NCBI GenBank assembly: GCA_001600455.1
Contig: BCKC01000003.1
Coordinates: forward strand, 1,674,001 to 1,738,000
Reading direction: 5' to 3'
Length of the DNA: 64,000 nucleotides
Origin: Endocalyx cinctus
Lineage: Eukaryota; Ascomycota; Sordariomycetes; Amphisphaeriales; Apiosporaceae
Part shown: positions 57,457 to 64,000 of the stretch, in pieces
Position numbering within the stretch: position 1 is the first letter of the stretch
Layout: each line of letters begins with the position of its first letter
Translations under genes and position numbers: made by a program
The notes under the pieces: model-generated
Database searches by the model: none
What the model was told of the DNA's origin: nothing
What the model saw: only the letters and a program-made list of their open reading frames with translations

Positions 57457-57848
57457 ACGATCCTTTCGTATTCGTCATCTATGCATTATGTATTCCTTCA
57501 TACTACATCCGTACAATTTCTTTTTCATGTGATATTTATTTATATATGATGTTACATTACATTACGCTGGGGGAAAAATCATCTCATATCATATATGGCA
57601 TCATGGTTCAAACACCTCAGGGAAACAAAGGAGGGGGGTGCGGGAAAAATAGGGAATATGAATAAAAACTCATTCTATTCTACAGGTTCGTCGGCGTTTC
57701 AGTGCCAGAGATGCAACGCAAGGTGGAAGATCAGATCAAGGGGTTCAAGAGCGAGGTCGAGACTTTGGATAAGCGATTGCATTATTTGGACGTTTCGCAG
57801 AAAAACAGCAAGGACCAGATCAACCGGTTATTGGGGGGCGGCGCTTAA
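57080..57848 (+). CDS. PFD1: Prefoldin subunit 1 (beta type)
   Basis: Beta-class subunit of prefoldin. Exons 57080-57109, 57231-57397 and 57686-57848 give 119 residues. Two coiled-coil helices surround the hairpin ELSPLPSETNVYEGVGKMF, which matches the single-hairpin beta class (compare prefoldin 5 at 40442, alpha class). It ends KNSKDQINRLLGGGA. The 288-base second intron is long for this window and contains the CT microsatellite. Exon 2 is GC-rich. Confidence 0.92.
57416..57452. repeat. (CT)n microsatellite in the prefoldin 1 intron
   Basis: About 18 CT units close to the donor of intron 2, probably part of an extended pyrimidine tract. Confidence 0.95.
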
Positions 57849-60800
57849 TAAAAAGGATTCGACAAAGCTTATTTTTAATAGTTAAAATTAAAGATTCTCC
57901 ATCTGGTATCATTTGTTACTTCTCCCCTCGAAGAGAAGTAAAGGATTCGCGCTTAAAACAAAAAGAGACTCGGCGGGCTTCTTGTTCCCCCTGTATTACT
58001 TGAAACCCCGAGATCGTCAACATTATCGATCATGTCGGCCAGTCTTGTATGCATGCATAGATAGGCATCGAAGCACAGCCTACTTCATCTCCAACTGGAT
58101 CAGGTAATACATATTTTAGTTAGTGTAGATGTTCGTTACCTACGCGCGATGTCGAGCTGTAGTTCTAACTGAAAAGATATTGGATATTCCAATTTTGTGG
58201 TCACGGCGGCAATCTGACGAGTTAACACGTGTAGAAATCACACTACGGAGAAAAAGGACGAGGGTAAAGAAAGACATTGGAAATAGCCTTATTGTGGGGA
58301 ACGAGATGTTAGGGTATTAGTAGCGACTATTCCTGCAATTAAAAAGTTAATGGGTTAAAAACACATAAATCATAGACATGCATTTGCTATGTAGTGTAGT
58401 ATCGACACGGAGGCTCTGTTGGTTTCATTAACAACATCTTGCATATCAGACCGCTTCCCAAAAGTCCATCCTCTACTTTGTAGGTATCCTACTGGTTACA
58501 ACCTTCACACCTTTTACTCCATGTCAGCAACATTAAGTGGTTACAATTATGGGCGATGTGGACTTCCACAGCACACACTAGGGTTGCCTTCTGCCTTTTT
58601 TTCTTATTCTTTTACGCTAACAAAAATGAATTCTGGATTCTTGGAGGCGAACCAAGAGTAAAGGTATCCATCCCAGTGGGCTGACGGTAAGATGTCTCTG
58701 AACTGTTCTAAAAATATGTTACGCAAAGTACATTTATCCTACATTCGATGCTCCCTGGTTTGGGTACCTATAAAACGGTGCTTGTGATCCGATGTAGTGG
58801 GCCTAATAATTTCCTGCGTTGTTTTCTTCTGTAATTGTTTTTCTTCGGTGATCTATGGAAATCTCACAGTGGAGGTAAGATACACATCTGCAGCATTTTT
58901 GGAGTTTAATGCAGCGTCTACTCGGGTGCCTAAATCGTCACGCAGAGTCATCGTATTGTTGTACGGAGTACAGAATACGCGTATAACATTGTACAATAGG
59001 GTATCATTTCGGCAGGCTTGATGACGATGACGACTTGCAGGAAACCCGAGAATAACGACAACGACTAAAAAAGATATTATTCATAATGATAATCATCATC
59101 ATATGCTTACACGTATTCTACCACATGTTTGTTATTTATACACGGGGGAGTATAGTTTTTTACCGACAAGTCGAATAGCCGTATTTCTAAGCTGTTATAT
59201 TAAAGTTTTATAAGTACTAGAGAGAACCGTGAGCTATTCTAGTTTGCCTAAGTAGAGCCCAAGACTACCGTAAGAATACTCACGCGACGTCGTCTTTTTA
59301 TCATTACATATACACCGCTATAACAATTCTTGTATAACCATCCTAGTATATAGGTATGTATGATAGGAAGTCCTTGACAGAAGGAATCCTTGACGCTTGA
59401 TGGCAACTCTCTGCGCGGCTGCATAGACACATGGTCTAAATTTGGCAGAAAGTCTTGGAGCGCAACGACTTCCAAAGTCGAGGCGATCTTATTTGACAAC
59501 GGTTTTCTTTTCCCTTCCCTTTAATGAAAAGCGGAGTAAAATGTGTAGTAAATTCCTGAAACAAAAGACAAGGGAAAAAAAGAGATAGATTTGGTACCTA
59601 CCAGCCAGCCAGCCAGCCAGCCAGCTCGGCTATCCAGCCCTATGCGGCAACACATGGGAACTGGCAAACGACATCGAACAAAGAGCCTAATTGCGGATCC
59701 TGCCCCCTCCCACCCCCTCTTGCTCCAGTTGTAAGCGAAAAGAAACGCAACCTAGTAGCGATACCATCCATTCAAATTTCCGTCCCAGTGGGTCGTCATA
59801 GGCGCAGAACCGCAGGCGCAAGCGACTATGGAAGGAGAAAAAAAAGAAACATAGAAAAGAAACATCTCCATAAGGAACCGCTTAACTATACGCTTATCAG
59901 TCAAATCAACACTGTTGCCGCTTTGCTTGCGTGCTTCAAACTCCGAACTCCCTCCTTTCACCTTCTTCTTTCCCCCCTCCAACAGTCAGTAGCATAGCGT
60001 GATTTAATCTAACCTGCATACGCAACCCACCCTTGTCCACAAATTTCAATACCGCCTTTTTCTTTTTTTTTTCTTTTTTTTTTTTCTCTCTTTTCTTTCC
60101 TACGTCTTGTCGTAGAAGATAGCGTACACGCTATAGAATATCTAGGACTTCAGCCCATTTTCCGCCCCCAAAATTAGTTACATCCCTGCCATAATATGAC
60201 GCTATGCATGACAGGGATCCCTGTCTGAATGTCGCAGAGCCCCCGCCAGCCAGTGAGATCTTATTTCTTCAGCTTCTTCTCCTAGCCCTGATAGTACGCT
60301 TAACAATTTCCGAGTACCATTCTTCTGTTCTGTTTTTTTTTCTTTTTTTTACTCCCCTCCCTCCCGTTCGTGCTCTGTTTTGTTAGCTTCACGTACCGTG
60401 TGACTATCCCCAAGTAGGGGAAGCCCGGCATGGTACTGCCACGGGAGGGGGGGCGTAATGGAAAGAAGTGATAAGAGGGCAAACGGTACGGGTGGCTGGA
60501 TGATCTCCCTAACAGATAGACCCCTACGCGATTCGTGGTTATGCAATCCACCCCGTTAAGAACAATGCAGTGCAAGTAGAATGGTTAGATCGGCTTCGGC
60601 ACACCCACCACTTATGTTTGTTCCATAATCGCAAGGCCTTTTGGTCTGAGTGGCGCAGGATCGGGTGTATCCTAAAAGAGTCCCCATTTGGTTATTAGTC
60701 GATTTTTGTTTAGTACGCTTTTGGGCTGGGCCTGCACTGAGGCGGCCTCTGGCGCTCCCATGCTGTGCTATGGGTAAGTACCCAGTCATTTTCTGTCGTG

Positions 60801-61119
60801 ATGAGAAGAGGGGAGTGAGTAGAGCGCATGTACTACACACGGTAGTGTAGATAAAATGGACCAAGCCATGCCCCACCTTCGGCCCCCCTCCTCGTCCTTC
60901 TCTGTTGGTACTGAGTGCATATATATAGATTGGCTCCTCCCCCTTCTCCCCATGCTGACAGTCATACCGGTAATACTGAATCCTTTCTCACCTTCACCCA
61001 TATTCGTTCCTATTTCTCATCAAGGATAATTGCCATTTCCTTCTATCAATCTCAAACCTACCCCTTATTTTATTTTCTCTTCTATACTTTTGCGACTGCG
61101 TGATAGTAAATCAGTGACT
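57849..61119. other. 3.3-kb gene-free region, the longest here
   Basis: No open frame with recognisable features on either strand. It contains a (CCAG)n microsatellite at 59601-59624, a T-rich pyrimidine tract at 60055-60095, another near 60332-60350, and TACGGAGTAC-like sequence near 58968. The right end is a pyrimidine-rich promoter/leader for the gene at 61120. Confidence 0.5.
59601..59624. repeat. (CCAG)n microsatellite
   Basis: Six head-to-tail CCAG units. Confidence 0.95.
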
Positions 61120-62567
61120 ATGAGTCGATACGAGTCATCGTATTCCGACTCGGACTCGGATCTCGGCATCCACATCCATCGCCAGCATCACTCGCCGCGA
61201 AGAGCGATGCCGTCCGTCCACTACGTCCAGGCTCGCCCATCACCTTCGCGACCGCGATGGGCAGAATCCGGACACCTCAACCCCGCCGGTGAGCGTACCG
61301 TCATGACCATGCGACGGTCCCGCTCCCGCGACCGGCGGTCCAGCCCCGGCGCCAGCGTCCCGCCCGCGCCGCCGGCCCAGCCCGTCGTGATCAACAACCG
61401 GATCTACAACATCTCCGATTCCGAATCCGACGACGATTCCTCCTCGCGAGCGACGCGGCGTCGGCGCCGGCGCCGCTCCTCGTCGAGCTACTCGCGGTCG
61501 CGCGAGCGCGAGCGGAACCAGTACGCCCTCGAGCACCTCTCGCGCGATCACGAGCGGGACATGGACGCGCGCGAGCGCGAGTACGAGCTCGTGCGGGTCA
61601 CGAAGGAGCTCGAGAACCTCAAGATGGCGTCGCGCCTCGAGAAGGACGAGAAGCGTCGGGAGCGGCTCCTCAAGGACGAGCACGACCTGGCCGAGACGAG
61701 GAAGGAGCTCGAGTCGATAAAAGCTAAAGCCGACGCGGCGCGGGAGAAAGCCCGGATCGAGGCGGCCGCGAAGGAGGAGCGCGAGCTGAAGGAGTACAAG
61801 AAGCAGGTGGAGGAGCTGCGCGAGAAGGAGGAGCGCGAGGAGCGCGAGCGCCGCCTCAAGCAGAAGTTCGAGTTCGAGCGGCTCAAGCGGGAGGAGGAGG
61901 CCGTGGCGGCGAAGCAGCGCGAGGAGAAGAGGGCCAAGGAGGCCGTCGAGAAGTACAAGAAGGAAGAGGCCGAGCGCAGGGCCAAGGCCAAGGCCGAGGA
62001 GGAGGAGCGCGAGCGAGAGTACAAGCACAGGATGCAGGAGCAGTTGCTCAAGTCCGGCCTCGACGAGAAGGAGATCAACGCTATCCTCTCGGGCAAAAAG
62101 GTGCCGAAAGAGAAACCAAAGCACGAGGTCGAGACGGCGATATATTTGCCGTCACCGCCGCCGCAGCCGGCGGTACGCCCGACTTATACACGCATGGCTC
62201 GCAAATACCTCTCCTTCGAGACGCTTAGAGCCTACAGCATTGACTACACTATGGACACCGTAAGTAAAACCTACATCTCGTATTCCCGTTGAATGTCGTT
62301 TGTGAATATCGTAGCTAACGGTACACGATGCATTAGGATCCCGAATATATCTTGATCAAGCGATGGGTACCCGAAGCCGAACAGGATATTCTGTGGCGAC
62401 ACACAAAGGAGCACCGAGAACGGCGGCTCATCCTAGAGATTGAAGATAAGAAGTATCACCACCATAATCATCTGGAGCCTCAATTTGAGTGGGTCCGGAA
62501 GAAGGAGCGCAGACGAAGCAAGTCACCTGGCTTGCTGACCTATTTGGCCGGAGGAAGACCAGGTTAA
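61120..62567 (+). CDS. Arg/Ser-rich coiled-coil protein with a conserved fungal C-terminal domain
   Basis: Not a characterised protein. Exons 61120-62259 and 62337-62567 give 456 residues. The ATG at 61120 (MSRYESSYSDSDSD) is preferred over the in-frame 61030 start, whose extra residues are encoded by pyrimidine-rich leader sequence. Residues ~1-150 are Ser/Arg/Asp-rich (SRSRERERNQ, ATRRRRRRRSSSSYSRS). Residues ~160-330 are a highly charged coiled coil (EREREYKHRMQEQLL) that includes the LLKSGLDEKEINAIL motif. The C-terminal domain, TYTRMARKYLSFETLRAYSI to DPEYILIKRWVPEAEQDILW, is conserved in filamentous fungi (possibly DUF8035, from memory). The splicing-factor-like composition suggests a nuclear protein; function unknown. 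The coiled coil is nearly all GC3. Confidence 0.82.
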
Positions 62568-62829
62568 ATCGATTTACACTATAGCGTTTAGTTTTGTTTT
62601 TTTGTGTGGCAGAGTTACTCAGTACTGTGCAACTCCTCTCGTTTTTCTTTTACATGAAACGTATTTTTGGAATTTTGGCGTGGATGCAGATTATATACCC
62701 AGCCATCAACATTTTTTCTTTAGCAAGATATGGTGTTGGTTGACAATACGAGCGACGAAATCAAGGAAGCATGTTGTGTGAATAGGAGATATTAGGAATT
62801 TATTGAGGCGAGATAGTATGCTGTTTATA

Positions 62830-63874
62830 TCATACATGACTATTACTAGTACTTTGAATCCAAGTTGACTCTGCTCTTCGAATTAATTCCTCGTATACCA
62901 TCCAAGCAAGGGCAGAGCTAATCGCTTTCCGTGACATGCGCAGCGCTAGACCGTCGTATAGCGACCGTACCCCTTCTTCGGTAATCATTTTGCGACCGGC
63001 GTGGAACATATTGCGGTATTCATGCGGCTGTAACTGGATGCGCGTTTTGACGGCGTCGAAAGGGTTCGACACAAACGAGCAGAACGCACCAGCGAGGGCG
63101 CCCGAGGTGAAGTTGATAGTAGCCGATACCGAGCTTTGCATAGCCCTTTTCGGACTCGCGGGCGTATCAGTCGATTTCAGACCATACACGGAGCTCAGCC
63201 GTTTTTTGAACTGTTCGTAGGAAACCACATATAGTCCAGCGTAAGGCGCATCTCGCGCCGCCGTCGCGCCGAACCCCGCAAAGAAACCCGGTATCCGGTC
63301 TGCCTTGTAAATATCCCTGGCGGCGCCGGCTATCGAGCGGTAAGAATATAAATTGGATTCGTATCGAACCTTAATTATTGTCAAGGGCATAAGAATGAAT
63401 CCGGCGAAAGCTCGCGCTACGGCACCGGAGAGAAGATTGGCCGTATTTGAGAGTTTCGGGAGGGCCGATGAAGTATGGTGTGACTCATGGTGTTGAACTG
63501 CCGCCGTCAGAATCGCAGCTTGTTGCCGTATATTATTGAGCGTAGAAAAATAAATGGCAGAACCGACGCCCGTCCTTAGGGCCGAGGGGACCGTCCCCCG
63601 CCAGAATGCACCTATAACATTAGGTGATCTCGCGATGTCTCTGATGGTGGATCTGATCGAATGTAGACCAGATTGCTGGACACGAGTTTTAAGTAGGTCG
63701 AGTGGCTGAAGAAGAACAGCGCTGAACGTGCCTGATCCGAGGCCCGCGACAAAATGAAATGCTGATACAAGATGGTGTCGTTAAAATCGCCGACGTCACT
63801 TTTAAACGGCTACAAGTCATCTATCATTTCTACTTACTAGACGAAGAACCAGTTCGCTTTGTTCCCTGCGACAT
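62830..63874 (-). CDS. HEM25: Mitochondrial glycine carrier HEM25 (SLC25A38 type)
   Basis: Inner-membrane carrier importing glycine for 5-aminolevulinate and heme synthesis. Exons 63874-63838 and 63761-62830 give 322 residues. Three mitochondrial-carrier repeats with signatures QPLDLLKTRVQ, MPLTIIKVRYES and NPFDAVKTRIQ. The Asp-to-Thr change in the second signature is characteristic of the SLC25A38 branch. Other matches: FHFVAGLGSGTFSAVLLQPL, FWRGTVPSALRTGVGSAIYF, GFFAGFGATAARDAPYAGLY. The first exon is only 37 bases (MSQGTKRTGSSS). The start is chosen because phase and splice consensus (GTAAGT; TATCAG) fit. Confidence 0.93.
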
Positions 63875-64000
63875 GGCGAAGTAGACTAGGATGAATTCTG
63901 CCTGTGGCAGAACATCTTTCTTATTAAGAATCCATAGATATTGGGAATATTTCACCCATACAAAATTTTCTAGGGTTGCGTATGAGATCCAGAAGGAGCT

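Noticed and set aside
57159..57665. 168-codon frame through the prefoldin 1 exon 2
   Set aside because: It reads through the CT microsatellite intron; the spliced prefoldin reading is much better supported.
60630..60680. A TGGTCTGAGTGG stretch resembling a tRNA A-box
   Set aside because: No matching B-box (GGTTCGAATCC type) or foldable cloverleaf at the right distance.
61240..62124. 294-codon antisense frame, Leu-rich, membrane-like
   Set aside because: Antisense of the Glu/Lys/Arg coiled coil with GC-rich third positions; hydrophobicity is an artefact of complementing GAG codons (CTC).

Overview
The window is nuclear DNA of a filamentous ascomycete (Pezizomycotina, probably Sordariomycetes). 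Genes carry several short introns of about 50-90 bases with GTAAGT-type donors and CTAAC/CTGAC branch points. The contents also fit: a Nif1-type Sel1-repeat protein, Zn2Cys6/Fungal_trans regulators, a secreted CVNH lectin-like protein, a CRH-type GH16 wall enzyme, and single copies of conserved eukaryotic core genes. I call 25 protein-coding loci and no RNA gene. Intergenic DNA is AT-rich, with long homopolymers, microsatellites and a recurring short palindromic motif.

Layout. 0-24 kb: the 5' end of the NUP159 nucleoporin gene (cut by the window edge), proteasome subunit PUP1, a secreted GH37 trehalase convergent with a GNAT acetyltransferase, the ER-Golgi cargo protein ERV46, a Nif1-like gene behind a perfect 200-bp tandem duplication, a GLY1-type threonine aldolase, a GT17 glycosyltransferase and a small secreted CVNH protein.

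24.7-38.3 kb is the most accessory-looking part: an arylsulfatase with both a signal peptide and a C-terminal KDEL; a D-malate/tartrate dehydrogenase; an alpha/beta hydrolase carrying the residue set of fluoroacetate dehalogenases; a short gene holding only a Zn2Cys6 DNA-binding head; a convergent neighbour holding only a Fungal_trans regulatory body; and a CRH-type GH16-CBM18 protein with a long Ile-Ser-Ser tandem repeat. The head and body look like one transcription factor split by an inversion, which is the most unusual observation here.

39-64 kb is housekeeping: ribosomal protein eL32, prefoldin subunits 5 and 1, an uncharacterised 550-residue protein, ORC1, splicing factor PRP46, proteasome chaperone NAS6, a TMF-type golgin, an alkaline ceramidase with a GC-AG intron, an Arg/Ser-rich coiled-coil protein and the mitochondrial glycine carrier HEM25.

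Exon boundaries were worked out by hand from splice signals, reading phase and family conservation. The joined frames close without stops, except at one uncertain junction in the trehalase gene and one in the Zn2Cys6 gene. Many coding regions have internal blocks of very high G+C that start and stop abruptly inside a gene.
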